This document shows, piece after piece, positions 13,055 to 25,272 of a stretch of 64,000 nucleotides of DNA (positions are counted from its first letter, which is position 1; the number at the start of each line of letters is the position of its first letter). The stretch covers positions 1,116,001 through 1,180,000 of the forward strand of contig BSYQ01000003.1 in the NCBI GenBank assembly GCA_030272585.1. The letters are read 5' to 3'. The DNA is from Bryopsis sp. KO-2023 (Eukaryota > Chlorophyta > Ulvophyceae > Bryopsidales > Bryopsidaceae). Both the position numbers and the translations under genes were made by a program. The notes beneath the pieces are model-generated. The model was not told where the DNA came from. It worked only from the letters and a program-made list of their open reading frames with translations, and made no database searches.

Positions 13055-14060
13055 TTATTCGAGATCCCAGTCTTCGTTTAGAAAATCCTGAAGGCCAAAA
13101 CATACATTAACATTCTCAACCCAGACCATGCACATCTGAGCCAGGTCAAGGCAAAAAATCAATGGGAAAAGAAAAGCTGGACGTTGATTGGAATGCTCAG
13201 GGCTGAAAATCCTGTTGCAACAGGCTGGGAAACCAACAGGGGGTGGTTTTATCGATTCATGGAGTACAAAATTGAAACATAATGATTACATAATAAGGAT
13301 GCCAACATAAGCAGCAATGCTACCTCCTGATATTGCATGCAACAAGATTCATCAGCCCTGAGGGTGCCATGGTGCAGGAAAAAGAACAAAAAGAATCCCG
13401 GATGAGATTTCATGTGGCCGACTCACCTCGACCTCTGGCGGCCCGATCGGAGGAGGAGACGCTACCTCTTCCAGATCGCCTTCAATTTCTTCGTCAAAGA
13501 CTGGGACAGGGGGCTCTTCGAGGGGAAACCCACCACCGATACAAACGCTCTCGACCAGTGCGCTCACGCTCAGCTGGGCCTCATGCGGGTTGCCCAAATC
13601 CATGAACCGTTGCTCCCGAAAGCACTCTGCGCAACCAGCAAGGCAAATCGATTCGCATTCGCTATTCATTGAAATGGGAACGCACTTCCCTCGCGCGTCC
13701 CTTTTGACAACGGTGAGTGCAATCGATCTAAACACGTGCGTTTTTGACAAAACAACTCACTTGCCAGCGTCTCTCCGGACAGCGCCGTGCGACACTCTCT
13801 CGAACAAAGGCTCGCAAGCTAAACCGCGACAAACCAGCAATCAAACTTCCCTGTGTTCCCTGTTTTTGTTTCCATGTATGTACATAGCCCATGCGCAGCG
13901 TCGGACGTCAAAGCCTTCCTACCTGCGACTCGAAGGTGGTGATAATACACGACGCTCCGCCGCACAGTTCTCTATAGATATCTGCCATGCAAGGAATGCT
14001 GCACAGACTTCGTCCTTGAACCGAGAGCGTCGTCAGCGCGAGGCAAAGGAGCTTGGCCAT
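13055..14060 (-). CDS. Cys-rich secreted protein, four exons
   Basis: Reconstructed exons are 13923-14060, 13761-13818, 13427-13689 and 13055-13087, about 163 residues. Exon 1 gives a typical signal peptide (MAKLLCLALTTLSVQGRS) followed by Cys-containing mature sequence. Exons 2 and 3 add further cysteines (LCSRECRTA; CVPISMNSECESICLAGC), about a dozen in all. The rest is Pro/Glu-rich (PPVPVFDEEIEGDLEE) and ends DFLNEDWDLE. Three of the four junctions are strong: CAG|GTAGGA, GCAA|GTGAGT and GAG|GTGAGT, the last with acceptor CTTCAG. The acceptor of exon 3 (GCGCGAG at about 13690) is weak and may shift by a few residues. All exons agree in phase. No known family is recognised; the disulfide-rich secreted design suggests a cell-wall or extracellular role. 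It is divergent from the prenyltransferase gene, 792 bp apart. Confidence 0.6.
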
Positions 14061-14852
14061 GTTGCGTCTAACAACTGAGGCGATTTAGTAGAACCTACAG
14101 TATGCAGCAAGGAAAGGGAGAAGTCATCAGAACGCCGTACAGGGGCAACTCGTCAACGCAGCGAAGAACCAACTCGCAGAGCCTAAACCTGGCCAGGGTC
14201 GATACGGAAACACGCGAGATATGGGCGAACGGCGCAGTCTGGGTTCTCGAGGAGCGTGGAGGGATAACACCGTCGAATGTTAGGTTGGTGTTGCTCGCCA
14301 GTGTGCTAACGCCTGCGGGAAACGGAGTTCTGGAAATTCGTGACAAAGCAGGCGTTCCTACTTCTGTAATAGACAGCAGGATTTCGCAATCAAAGAGTTC
14401 GGACAGCCCTCCCACAGTCCAACCCATCAACACCACCAATTATGGAGAACAGCATTGTACAACCCCCGTTTCCCCCCAACGACGATTCGAAGTGCAGGCC
14501 ATCAACACCCCGAACAGGATCCGTGAACGCAGCTCTGGGGTACACTCGTCAAAGGACGAGGTCAATCAATAACAATCATTCACAAGCCGCCGAAAATGGA
14601 CACGGACGGCGCCTTTGGCGCCAGCGCCCCGTGATTGCACGGACACTTTGTGATCACAAACGTTCCGAAACAGTGTTCTGGCGATCCACATCGTTATGGC
14701 ATGCGTGGTTGTGATTGGGTAGGAGAAACCTTCCTTGTGGGTGGGTGGGTGGGTGTGAAAACTTTTGAAAACTTTTTTTGTGTCCCAACTTTTTGGAGTG
14801 TGGGAAGGAGGGTGCAAACGAAATTTCCGATTTTCGTCATTCTTCACGCCGC
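14061..14852. other. Shared upstream region, no gene accepted
   Basis: This separates two divergent genes. A 156-codon frame on the + strand (14102-14572) and overlapping frames on both strands lack motifs and splice partners. GGGT repeats (14,737-14,753) and a GT microsatellite just inside the next gene are the only simple repeats. Confidence 0.35.
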
Positions 14853-17800
14853 ATGGCGAGTGTGTGTGTGTGTCTGTCTGGCGATCGTCTGTTCCAATTC
14901 GGGGATGCGCAGGAAACGACGGAACAGGCTGGACTGTATGAATCTACCTCCATTTCAGCAAACGCACTCCTCTTCCCCTCGCAACCAGAAATCCCATCTG
15001 GACTGCTCCGTGACGCTCGTTTTCGTTTTCGATCGCTGAAAGCATCCAAGGCCGATGATTGGAGGAGCTTTATCAAGGGGACTTCACTGCGCACCGCACG
15101 CTGGGAGGTATTGTCGCGCTTTCGACGTTCAAACGGGATCCAACCGACGTGTGGTTAAGCACGGATCTAAAGTAGACACGTCGCTGATCTGGTGTCATGT
15201 TCGAGGCTGGTTTGTGAGAACCCGCTGGTGTGGAAAAGATCAAAATAGATTTTCTGGAGATCCGTTTTGTTTGCGTTCGGCAATTTTCCCACGCGCTCGA
15301 CGCCGACGAGGGGATCCGGTTGCGCTGTTGAGAGGTTTTCGTGTTCGCACTGTCCAGACGCTTGGTCTCTGAGGCGCCAGAAGGACGCCGACGAAGCGAC
15401 GTTTGCGGGAATGCGCGCTCAGGTAGGAAACCCCAGAACACGACAAAGAAAATATCCAATAATGACAAACGCATCATCTGTCTTGGTAAATCTGGCCAGG
15501 AAAATTTTGGAATGAATTCGCTCAGACGAGCACGCCGTCGCAGGATTCAGTTCAGAAAGTTGCTCGCACACGGAGCTCGGTAGCCGAGCCCGTGGGACAA
15601 GCTTCCATTTGACGTCTTTGGTGACGTCTTTTGGGGACACCGCCTCCACGTCTCAACCGCTGACGCCTTTCGGCCGACGAGGCGTCATCCGGACAGTTCC
15701 GCATGCCGAGGCTGGCGCCACGAGTGGTGTGACGCCTGCGCGCTTTGATGGCGTATCGAGATCTGGCGCCTTCTTATCGGCGCTCTACCAGTTCACGAGG
15801 CCTCACACCATGGCTGGAACTTTTATCAGCGTGGTGTCAATTTCAGTGATGGCCTTGCAGGTTGCTACATGCTCCACTCACCAAAAATTCTCGCATCAAA
15901 GATCGATTATGTCAACATCAACTGTATAATTGAAAACACCATGTCAACACCACGAATCCTCGGTTGCTGAAATTCAATGCCACACCTAAGAAATTTTGTG
16001 CAAGAAAACTGATAGAAAGATTAAAAAAGATCGGGAAAATTCACACATAAAGTGTCTGCTTTTTCTTAACTTGAAAAATATAATGCTGAGGGTGCATTTT
16101 TGGGTTGCAGGGTCTTCCGTTTGGCGCTGCTGCTGCAAATGGACTCACCACTGCTTTGGTATCAGCTCTCTTGATGAATGTCTTTATCGTGGGGCTCAAT
16201 CAGGTCAGCATCCACCACACCAAAATGTTAACAGCAGTATCAGTGCTGCAAATTTCTGGCTTCTGGAAAAGGAGGTCGGATCCATGACATGCCTGATCTC
16301 ATTTTCCGCCTGTCAGATTTCCTGTGGGGTGGTTGTAGCAAATATCGGGGGGGGGGGGGTGTTTTTGTATTTTTAGCTTTTGGGATCAAACAGTACAAAT
16401 AACTCTTTGGAGAAATAAAAAAGTATGAAAAAAAATTATAAGTAAACTCCCAGCTGCTCCGTCAATTTCTTCCTCCAACTTTGCACAAGGAAATGGCCGA
16501 ATTTCTAATCCTGAATTTTTTCCCCCGTTCCTGTGCAGGTATATGATGTTGAAATCGATAAGATCAACAAACCATACCTTCCGCTGGCTTCTGGGGAATT
16601 CTCGATGAGAACTGGCTTAGTCATCATCGGAGTAACCCTGGTGCTGTCTTTGGGTGTGGGTGTCCTCTCTGGATCGCCCCCTCTGATGGCAACCCTGGTG
16701 GTCAGCATGTTGTTGGGAATTGCTTACTCCACAGATTTGCCCTTGTTGAGATGGAAAAAGAATGCGTTCGTTGCCGCATGCTGCGTGATGGCCATCAGGT
16801 TGGGGGTGTGGAAATTTGGGTAACCATATGCGAAAAATAATAATAATATGCGTATGGTTGCAAATAATTATCATAATGATTATTATGGGGTGCATCCATC
16901 AGAAAGGTGTTGCTCAGGAAAATTTTTTCCTGTTTTATTTCAAAAACTGGACAGAATTTTGTGAAAATGGATTGAAAATCCAAAACTTTTGGAATAAGGT
17001 GGATGTATCATTCCCTTGTTTGATGAGTTCGCTCTGAATTGCTGTGTGGGGGTTTTTCAGGGCGATTGCGGTCCAGCTAGGATTTTTCTTCCACATGCAA
17101 AGGAGCATCGGTGTTTACAACTTTGCCACGCCCAAGCCACTGTTGATCACCGTCTTTCTGATGTTTTTCTTTGCAGCTGTCATTGCCCTTTTCAAAGATA
17201 TCCCGGATGTGAGGGGCGATAATGAGGTAATTTAAAGAAAGAAAACAAACTGGGAAAAAAAAACTGAACAGAAGAACAATATCGAGAAGAAAACGCATGG
17301 CTTGATTTATTAAGAACATATTTTTTTTATTTTTTTTTTCAACAGAGCCACCAGTTGATATTGTTACCCGTGCCGTCCTATCTGTATATTCTCTCTGTAC
17401 CTGGAGTATTGATATGCATTAGTAAAGATCTGTTTCTTTTTCCTTTGTAGAGTGGGGTTCAAACCTTTTCTGTTCGCATGGGGGAGCAAAAAGTTTTCTG
17501 GATTTGCATCTGGATGTTGACCGCTATGTACGCTGGAGCAATTGGCATGGGTCTGACATCCAAGGTCCGTTTTCTTTTTACCATATTTATTTTCTGCACT
17601 TTTTTTCTGCATCTGTCCATGCCCAGCAACTTTCCTTGGGTCGTTATTCTTGATGATGTATATTCGCTGACACCCCCCTCTCTCCCCCCCCCCCCAAAAA
17701 AAAAGTACCTGTGATTTTTTACTTCTTTTTTTGGGGGGGGGGCATCTTGTCCATTTCACTCAAATTTAGTCATCACTTTCCTCTGGATAATGCAACACCA

Positions 17801-18088
17801 CATAAAAATATCAAAAAAAATTGGAAATCCCATAAAGTAATCTAATGATTTTGATGATGTCTTCCATAACTTAAATTCCATACGCATCTGAAGAGCAACA
17901 TCTTTTTTTTTCCCCAGGTGGTTTGGAGTAGAATAGCGTTTCCTTGCACGCAAGCCCTCATGATTGGAATCTTGTGGAAAAGAGCGAGGGAAATGAAATC
18001 GGCTCAAAAACAGGATTTCGTGGGTTTCTACATGTTCATTTGGCAGCTGTTCTACTCAGAATATTTTTGCATTCCTCTCCTGCGATGA
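14853..18088 (+). CDS. VTE2: Homogentisate prenyltransferase, plastid (VTE2-like)
   Basis: Membrane prenyltransferase of the UbiA superfamily that joins homogentisate to a phytyl or solanesyl chain, the committed step to tocopherols or plastoquinone in plastid membranes. Secure exons: 15526-15860, 16111-16203, 16539-16798, 17061-17226, 17451-17564 and 17918-18088, all phase-consistent. They carry FTRPHTMAGT, the first Asp motif NQVYDVEIDKINKPYLPLASG, the HMQRSIGVY-type loop, the second Asp motif KDIPDVRGD, and about eight membrane helices, ending at CIPLLR. Upstream exons 14853-15107 and 15335-15422 are tentative; they encode a Ser/Arg-rich leader that would serve as a transit peptide and bring the total to 493 residues, longer than the usual 390-410. 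Phytyl and solanesyl versions cannot be separated by eye; the phytyl type is favoured by the family resemblance. Confidence 0.88.
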
Positions 18089-19198
18089 GAACGGTGGTGT
18101 GAGCAGCAGAAAATGAAAAAAAAAAAAAGAAAAAAAGAGAAGAAAAGAAAAAAAAAAAGATCCCTCCCTCCTCAAAATGAAAAGCCCACTACATGCAAGT
18201 CCAAATGTTTGATGCTGAAAAATCAGCGTAAAGGAAGTTATGATGAAAACTGATGATTTGGGGAGGGGGGGGGTAAAGGAAGGGGAAAAAAAATTGCAAT
18301 TTGAGAAGAGAGAGAAAGAAATTTGTTTTTGTTTTCTTTTTTGGTGGGAAAATGTGGGGGGAGGGAAAAAGGGAGGGAAAGAAAATGGTCAGGAATGTCA
18401 TGCAAAGGGAAGCTCTGGAGCGAAATGAAAAAACAAGGGGTCGTTTTCCTTGCAGTGTGGTTGATTGGAGCGATGTGTTTTTTCTTCTTTTTTTCACTTT
18501 TTACACATGGAGGATGATATTATGGATGAAATCTTTTTTTTTTCTTTTCTTTCCCCTTTTCTTTTTAGTTGTTAGGAATCTTGTGTGGAGCTCCACGGAA
18601 ATGTATGAGTCAACCAGCTTTAGCAAAGGTCCTGTTGGAAATTTGTTGTGATTTGTTTTTGGGGAAAAAAAAAGAAAAAAAAGAAGGAAATATATACATA
18701 TGTTTTTTAAGAAAATTAACCTACTGAATTATCTGTGGGGTGTGGAAACTTTGAAGAAGAGTTTTCTTGAGGTTTGAAACGCACCCTCACTCGCAAGTTA
18801 AAAGCAAAAACGGGAGTGTGTGGGTGCAGTTGATGTCGAAGGAACATGAGTTGTAAATTTATGCTTTTTGTTTGTTGGAGTTTGATGGATGAGTGTCATG
18901 CTTACGTTCAGGAAATGTATCCTCTTTTCGAAACAAGTGTTCATGTTGCTTGTGATTGAAAGAGTTTTTTTCTTCTTTTTGTGTCAACCGGCTATACGAA
19001 GTTAACAGCCTACTGATGGGAGGAAATGCATCAGAGGTTTGCTCCCATGTATTTTGGATAGGAAAGAAAAGATGGGCTATGTTGCAACACGTACCCCTTG
19101 ATCCATCCTCTGGTCTGTTTTGCCTTTGAGCTCTTTGTGTCAGCCAGTCTTAGGATTTATCGATGAGTTGATGTGACTGGTCTGAAATCACAGTGGAA
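18089..19198. other. Intergenic, poly-purine/poly-pyrimidine rich
   Basis: Just after the prenyltransferase stop there are long A/AG runs (18,115-18,165), then G-rich and T-rich tracts. No coding region, RNA gene or structured repeat could be supported. Confidence 0.4.
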
Positions 19199-20240
19199 TT
19201 CGAGGTATGAGGTAAACAATTTCGACAAAAAGGAAAAACGGTGAGGGAGGTGATGGACGCGGGGGGAAATAACCTCGGAGGAGGATTGAATTTGGGAAAC
19301 ATAATGCGCCAATTAAGACTTGGAACCACCAAAGAACTTTTCGGGGGAAGGTCAGATCACCGTTACAGACTGGACAACGCAGGTCACCCGTTGGTTTCGT
19401 GCCATGTGTGAACTCTGGAGTTTAATATTTGTTCCTCCAGGTGATTCGTGTATTGGGGCCACCATGGTGGACTCCGACAATGTGTTAATATTTTCTTGAT
19501 TTTGGGCAAAATAGTGAGCAAAGCATGCAAGAAGCATCTAGTCACTTTTTCCCCACCCATTTGCAACCTCATGGTGTAACTTCCAACAAACATAAACACT
19601 AAAAAGGACAATGAGTGAAACATGGAAGCCTGCAATCAAAGCTCTTTCCGAAGTAGGGATATTTTTTTTTTGGAAACTAGACCCAATGTGGCTTTCGAAC
19701 AGGAACAGGTGGTTGCAAAAGCAAAACAAAAATGAAGCAGTTCACCTTACTTGTGGGATGAAACCAAGGAAAACAAAAAGAAAAACGAAAAGAAGAAGAA
19801 GATTCTACCAACGCATACTTTCGAAGTAAAGTTGTCAATTGGCAATCTTTTCAATTTTGGAGAACAAATCAAAGAATGATGTTCAATGATGGCAAGAACT
19901 CGAATTGCTTGTTTGTCAGCCAAATGAATTGAAAAGAAGAAGAATGCCTGAAAGGGGAATTCCAAAGCCCAAGCAACCTGGTGAAAGCACTCCTACTCGC
20001 ACTCCTGCCGAGAACCCAAAGAAGACCAAGAGAGTTGAATATCAGTACTTGGAGGCTGTTTGATTTCGTTGAACCAATGTTGAGTGGAGGAAGAGCAAAC
20101 ATGAGATTTGGAACGACATGCGGAGGATCAGAAAGAGGGTGTAACCCGGACCTGCGATATGAGATAAGGGGCGATATGTGCCTGACCAAGAGCTGGTGTT
20201 CAACGCAGAGATGGGGTTCAGCGATGGTGCTGTAATGGTG
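19199..20240 (+). pseudogene. Possible decayed coding region
   Basis: Two stretches look more like protein than their surroundings. One runs from about 19208 to 19411 and includes TVREVMDAGGNNLGGGLNLG and SDHRYRLDNAGH. The other is a single frame from 19611 to about 20239 that is interrupted by several stops (mostly TGA) but holds segments such as KRVEYQYLEAV, VEWRKSKHEIWNDMRRIRK and RYVPDQELVFNAEMGF. The two are in different frames. The TGA positions are compatible with decayed CGA codons. No family is recognised, and no phase-consistent introns remove the stops. It could be a dead gene or transposon fragment, or chance. Confidence 0.25.
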
Positions 20241-20784
20241 GTGTAGAAAATTACAGTGGGTTTGTGGGAAAGATTTTATAGGTGGGACGAACGGATTGCA
20301 GAAAAAAATAAGACCAGACGATTGTGAGATTAACTGGAAGTGACGTCAACTGTGTTACGCTGAAAGTCCCCAGCATAGAAGCGATCCGCCGAATAAGAAC
20401 AGAAACAAAAAGTTCTTGCCGAAACTGAGCTGCACTTCTCATCTTGAAATGACATGTACTTGGAAAACATCGATTCTGTCTCTCTCCCTCCACCCAACTT
20501 CCTTTCCACTGCACAACACCAGGATTTTGATCTCGCCTTGACAAACTGCTGAACACAAAGTGGGTCCAGCGGAGCTTCTTACATATTTCCCCCACTACAC
20601 ACTCCAATGCTTTCGTTGTTCAAAACACCACCATTTCCGGAGCACCCAACGCCACCCCCCCTCCCCCAAATTGAACAATCCTCATCCGCTTATCAAGCCG
20701 ATCACACCAGAGCCGCCAACCGATGAAAAGAAAAGAACCAAACCTTGCCAGCCACGTCGTTTGTTTCTTTGCAGGTGTTTGTTT
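20241..20784. other. Intergenic, nothing seen
   Basis: Spacer between the possible pseudogene and the 3' end of ribosomal protein S16. Only short, motif-free frames. Part of it must be the 3' UTR of the S16 gene on the minus strand. Confidence 0.4.
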
Positions 20785-22875
20785 TTAACGGTAAGATTTT
20801 TGGGCTCTGGCACGGGCACCCTTACCACCAAACCTAATCAAAAAGGGGAACAAAAATTGTTAACAAGCAAATTAAACCAGTAGGTGGATGTTTTTTTTGG
20901 TCGATATTTCAAAATGCCTCCAACATGTGTTTTTACCGTAATTGTCACAAAAAAAAAGAAATTTCAATTTTCAGAACAAGTGAGTGAAACATCTCTCCAG
21001 CCAGAAAACCAACTGGAGGCCCCCCTTCCGTTTTCCACATATTATTGCCCCAAGGCGGTACGGATTTCTCAATACAAGCAAAAAGGAAATGGCTTTTCTG
21101 CTCCATTGGTATTCGTCCCCAAAATTTTGGGTATCTAAATATTTAAAAACATTTGGTTCAATTTCATATTAGGTTGGTATAGTGAATATAACCTCCCAAA
21201 AAAACAAAAACTAAAAAAAGTGGAGGATAATTGCTTTCCACATACTTCTTGGGTTCGGCCCTTCTGGGGTCAGCAGCCAACAAAGTCCTATCGTGCATCA
21301 ACAAGATGTTTTTGATTTCTTGCTTGGAGCTCTCGTCCACGTCTGTCATAGCAGCAGTCAACTTTTTTTAAGAAAACGTTGCAGTAAACCCCATCAAAGC
21401 CGATCGAGTGATTCTTCTGGTCTTTACTTTTTGATTTAAAAAAAAATGTGACTAAGAAAAGCAATAGAAGAACGGCCCTATATGATCAATGCAAGATGGC
21501 CAAAATACAGAATCAAGCGGCAGTATCCAAACGCTTTATCATGAAGGAACTGATAGTCATGCAACAACTTGAGATTGAAATTTTCTGCTAATAAAGAAGT
21601 AAATTACTCCTATGGCAAAACTATTTTGACAACTTCACACAATCAGACAAAAAAATGACTGCCAGGGCTGCATTGATAAGTACTCACATTTTTGGTAGAA
21701 TGCGACGAGCGCTTTAGCAATAGCCTGACGAATAGCTGCGTTCATGGAAAAAAACCGACATCAATTTTGTAGCGCCAAGCCGATATGGCCCAATTCAAGA
21801 AACCGAAAAAACTGTCGGGAAAAACAGCTGGGAAACAGCTCTCTACCCCCCCAAAGAGTGATATATTGTTTTCGAGCTTATGCCCCCCCCCCCCCCTTTC
21901 TGTGTTTCAAAATGGAGCTAACAATTGCTTCATAAAACGATATCCAACCCCCAAAAAATTGACAAAATTGATGATCCCAAGCACCAGAGAGCGCAAATGT
22001 TTTTCTCCATAATTGCCGAGAGTGGCAAGATATGAAAGGATTCAAAATATGTAGCTTACCATAGATCTGGGAAACTTGACCACCACCCTTGACTCTAAGC
22101 CTGATATCCACTTGCTCAAACCTCTCCTTGCCCAAAAGCAACACTGGCTCCATCACCTTGTACCTCAAAGTGTCTGGCTGGGTCAACTCCAAAGGCACAC
22201 CTTTTTTTTCACAACACCAAACCAGGGAGAAAACAAAAATCAAAAACACCCCATGGTTGCATTCCAATCCTCGACTGCAGGCAGTCAATATATACAACCA
22301 ATTTTTTCGGAAGCTGCCCCCCCCCCAATTTTTTTTTCCTTTTGAAGGCTTGGATACTGTTTTTACTTCAAACACTAAAGCTTCGAGGAGTTTAAGGTTG
22401 CACACACTTTGGTTATTCCTTCAGGAAGCTTCCTATCTGTAGTGGATTGGAGGGAGGTGCCAACAGGTAAACCAGAATCAAGGTTTGAGCCCTACCATTC
22501 AACTTGAGGAGCCCCTTTCCTCGCTTGCAGTAAGCCACAGCCACCGCAGTTTTCTGTTCCAACGCCACAAAGCAACATCCATCAAAGACTCTCCAACCCG
22601 AAACCGAGTTTCACAACGAAACCCAATCAAGAAACAAAAAAATCCAGTAAATAACATCCCAATATTGAAACAACCCCCCCCCCCCTCGCCCGGGGTGATA
22701 AAGCATACCTTCCTCCCGAACGTCTGAACCGCCTGGAAAAACAAACAATAAACAATGCTTCAACAAAGACACCTTGAGAAGTTTCGATCGCAAATCCTTC
22801 ACGTGAATAAATATAGACGCCCGACACCAAGCCTGTACGTGGAAAACCAGAGTCGAACCATACCTCCGTCGTCAT
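20785..22875 (-). CDS. RPS16: 40S ribosomal protein S16 (uS9), seven exons
   Basis: A small-subunit ribosomal protein whose C-terminal tail reaches the decoding centre. Exons in coding order: 22864-22875, 22709-22732, 22496-22553, 22060-22200, 21688-21735, 21246-21342 and 20785-20833, giving 142 residues with every phase consistent. Diagnostic segments: [19 protein letters not shown], the [17 protein letters not shown] core, [30 protein letters not shown] and the family-typical end QKSYR. The first exon holds only four codons (MTTE) and the second eight. The only unusual point against the standard end ARARFQKSYR is Ala in place of Phe. Introns of 130-490 bp separate tiny exons, so single-frame gene finding misses the gene. 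Expected to be cytosolic and highly expressed. Confidence 0.93.
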
Positions 22876-23636
22876 GGCTGCTTTCCCCTCCGCTTCTTTT
22901 TAATCAGACCAAAACGGGTTCACTCGTCAGAGTCGACCTATCCCGACCTCAACCCCTTGGCGCTCCCTTCCCGATGCAAGCGACGATTGGCGGCGAAACA
23001 CACCTTCCATGATTTTGGACTAACAAACCAAAACGGGTGTCGTACATCGAAAACTATAAATAGCAATTTTGTAAAGAAACCTCGAAATGACTGGAGATGT
23101 CCAGGATCGATTGGAATTCCATTACTCTGGCTCCGAATGTTTTCTTCTTCTTGTCTTTGAGAAAGGAGCAAGTTAGAGTTGAGGAATTCACCCTACTGCA
23201 AATAGGTGGAAGCTGGTAGCTGGCCAACGGTACCTAATCCTGTACTCTCCATATTCTTCTTCATTGTTAAACAAACAATAGGCAATCGGCATTACGTCAT
23301 ATATTCATGCTCTGAGGAAAAGCAACTGTGTGCCACAATCCAGATATTATGACCATCTCTACAACCACCACAGACTTTTGACCAAATTACATCAGACCCC
23401 TCCTCCAATTCCTCCCACTACACACAGACAACCAAACAAAACAGGAAAAAATATCCGAACGCCTCACTCATTCTAACCTTCCAGAATTCCATTGAAAAAT
23501 TTCCCTCCAATACGATCCCAACCTGTCGGGACCATGTCGTAATTCCTAACCTGTACAATACTAACCCCCACCTACAATTCTTGCATCTAATTTTGCGCAA
23601 GGAAACAGCTGCAAAGCCTTGCTTCATGGATCAGAC
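22876..23636. other. Intergenic between two minus-strand genes
   Basis: Holds the promoter of the S16 gene and the 3' UTR of the EngB gene. No open frame with family motifs and no repeat was seen. Confidence 0.4.
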
Positions 23637-25157
23637 CTATCGTTCCTTCGTGAAGAATTGCCTCAATCTTGACATGTAGTTTAGCAGTTGTTCGGAGCCG
23701 GCCCCGGATTTGGAGCTGGTGCAAAAACATGCCGGCAAGTATTCCCAATCCTTCAACAAGAGCTGCTGGAACGCTTCGATGTTTTCTTTCGGCCCCGGGG
23801 TTCCTTTTTTCTTTTTGTCGGTTTTCGTGAAAACCAGAGTGAAAGGGACCTCAGAATCCCCCAGCCAATTTGCACAGTCTATGTCGATTTGTTGAACGGG
23901 CACGCTGGAATCTATGAGCAGCATGATGTTGGCGAGGGTTTCCCTGTTGAGAAAATACTCTCGGGTGAATTTGTTCCACTCCAAAATCATATCCTTCCCA
24001 GCACGAGCAAACCTATGGCGAAAAAACACAAGGGAAAAATTGGATCATTTGCAAGTTATATAAATATATTACTTTCCATTGGTGGTTCCTGGTAGCTTCG
24101 ATGCAGGAAAAGAGAGAATGCATATCAAGACAATACAAATACGCATGGAAAGCAGCAACAATGGTTCAGTTTTCTTCTTTAAATGCAATAGCAAGAAAAG
24201 GGACGAAAAAAATTAATTGAAAATGGAATTCTTTCCGATAATGATTCTCACAAATTGCATGGGGCTTTTCCTCAACCCTACCCATATCCTGGAAGATCCA
24301 CCATGTACCAGCTGTTGTTGATGATGAAGTGATTTATCAGCTTGGTTTTCCCTGGGAGGCATGAAAAATATTCACTGACACCTTGCAAATTGCAAAGAAT
24401 CCGGTCCAAAAACTGTAGTGGCCATCGGAATCAAATTTCTTGCAAAGAAATAAATAAAAACATGTAGGAATCCCAGGTCAACAAGGGACTAGATGACACA
24501 TGCCATAGTATTCATCCTTAGTAGCAAGGGTCCCTCCCTCAAACAAACACTGTTCTGTTGGAAAATTTTATCGACACTCCCTTGCACAGTATCGTTTTCC
24601 AGCGAAATCGTGAGTGCCCAACCTGGAGTGTTGGATACTGCAGCAAGATTCTTCTGTCTTGTGAGGTTGTTGATGAGCGACGACTTTCCCACGTTCGAGC
24701 GTCCGACGAACGCGATTTCGGGATACGTCGGCGGGGGGCAATCTTTCACGCTGGGGCTGCTTTTCACGAAGGCTGCTGTCATTATCCTGGAGTTAACCGC
24801 CGGAGGCAAGTTTTCCACCAAAGGACTCGAACCGACCTCCCCACCGAAGCCAACCTTCTTTCCCACAGCCCTGAGTCGCCGTTTCGCGAGAGAGGTGGAA
24901 AATCTCTCGCTCAAACGCGTCCATTCTCCGGACCTCCATTCGTGGCGTAACGCCACGGCACGACGGTCGACGCGTTGGGAGGTGCTGGTGGAGCTGCACC
25001 AGTTTCGTTCCGCCAAGCTGCTCTCCACTCGAGAGAACGAAACGCAGATGTTCCTGGGGGTCAGACAGAATCTCATCCCTTCCATTCGCGCTCTGGCACC
25101 CTTCCCCAACAAATCTCGGGTTTCTGGCGCGGAGCTTGATGTTTCAGGGTCTGACAT
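23637..25157 (-). CDS. engB: Organelle-targeted EngB/YihA GTPase
   Basis: TRAFAC-class GTPase needed for large ribosomal subunit assembly in bacteria and organelles. Exons 24623-25157, 24282-24351 and 23637-24012 give 326 residues. The order of motifs is complete: G1 [14 protein letters not shown] and then [12 protein letters not shown] across the first junction, G3 DLPGYG across the second, the helix with FARAGKD, G4 as FTKTDK (the TKxD form typical of EngB), and G5 SSKSGAG. The first 120 or so residues are Arg/Ser-rich and lack acidic clusters after the initial MSDPE, as expected for a transit peptide to plastid or mitochondrion; starts at MEGMRF or MRFCL further in are possible. Its start faces the VPS3-like gene 115 bp away. 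Confidence 0.92.
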
Positions 25158-25272
25158 GGGGGAATGATCCAGAAACTACGTCGTACGGTACCTTTCCAAT
25201 GCCGTACCGTACCTCAGCGAGCAGGAAGCCGTTTCGGAGCCAGGCGAGGGAATGTGGTGAGCAACTGTGTCG
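25158..25272. promoter_or_regulatory. Compact divergent promoter with 9-bp inverted repeat
   Basis: Only 115 bp separate the start codons of EngB (minus) and the VPS3-like gene (plus), so both promoters and 5' UTRs must share it. It contains GTACGGTAC (25183-25191) and its exact inverse GTACCGTAC (25204-25212) around a 12-nt spacer that includes a CCAAT word. This could bind a dimeric regulator of both genes, or be a remnant of a mobile element that carries the same word. Confidence 0.4.

Noticed and set aside
14102..14572. 156-codon + strand frame
   Set aside because: No motif, no splice partner, and an equally long frame on the other strand.
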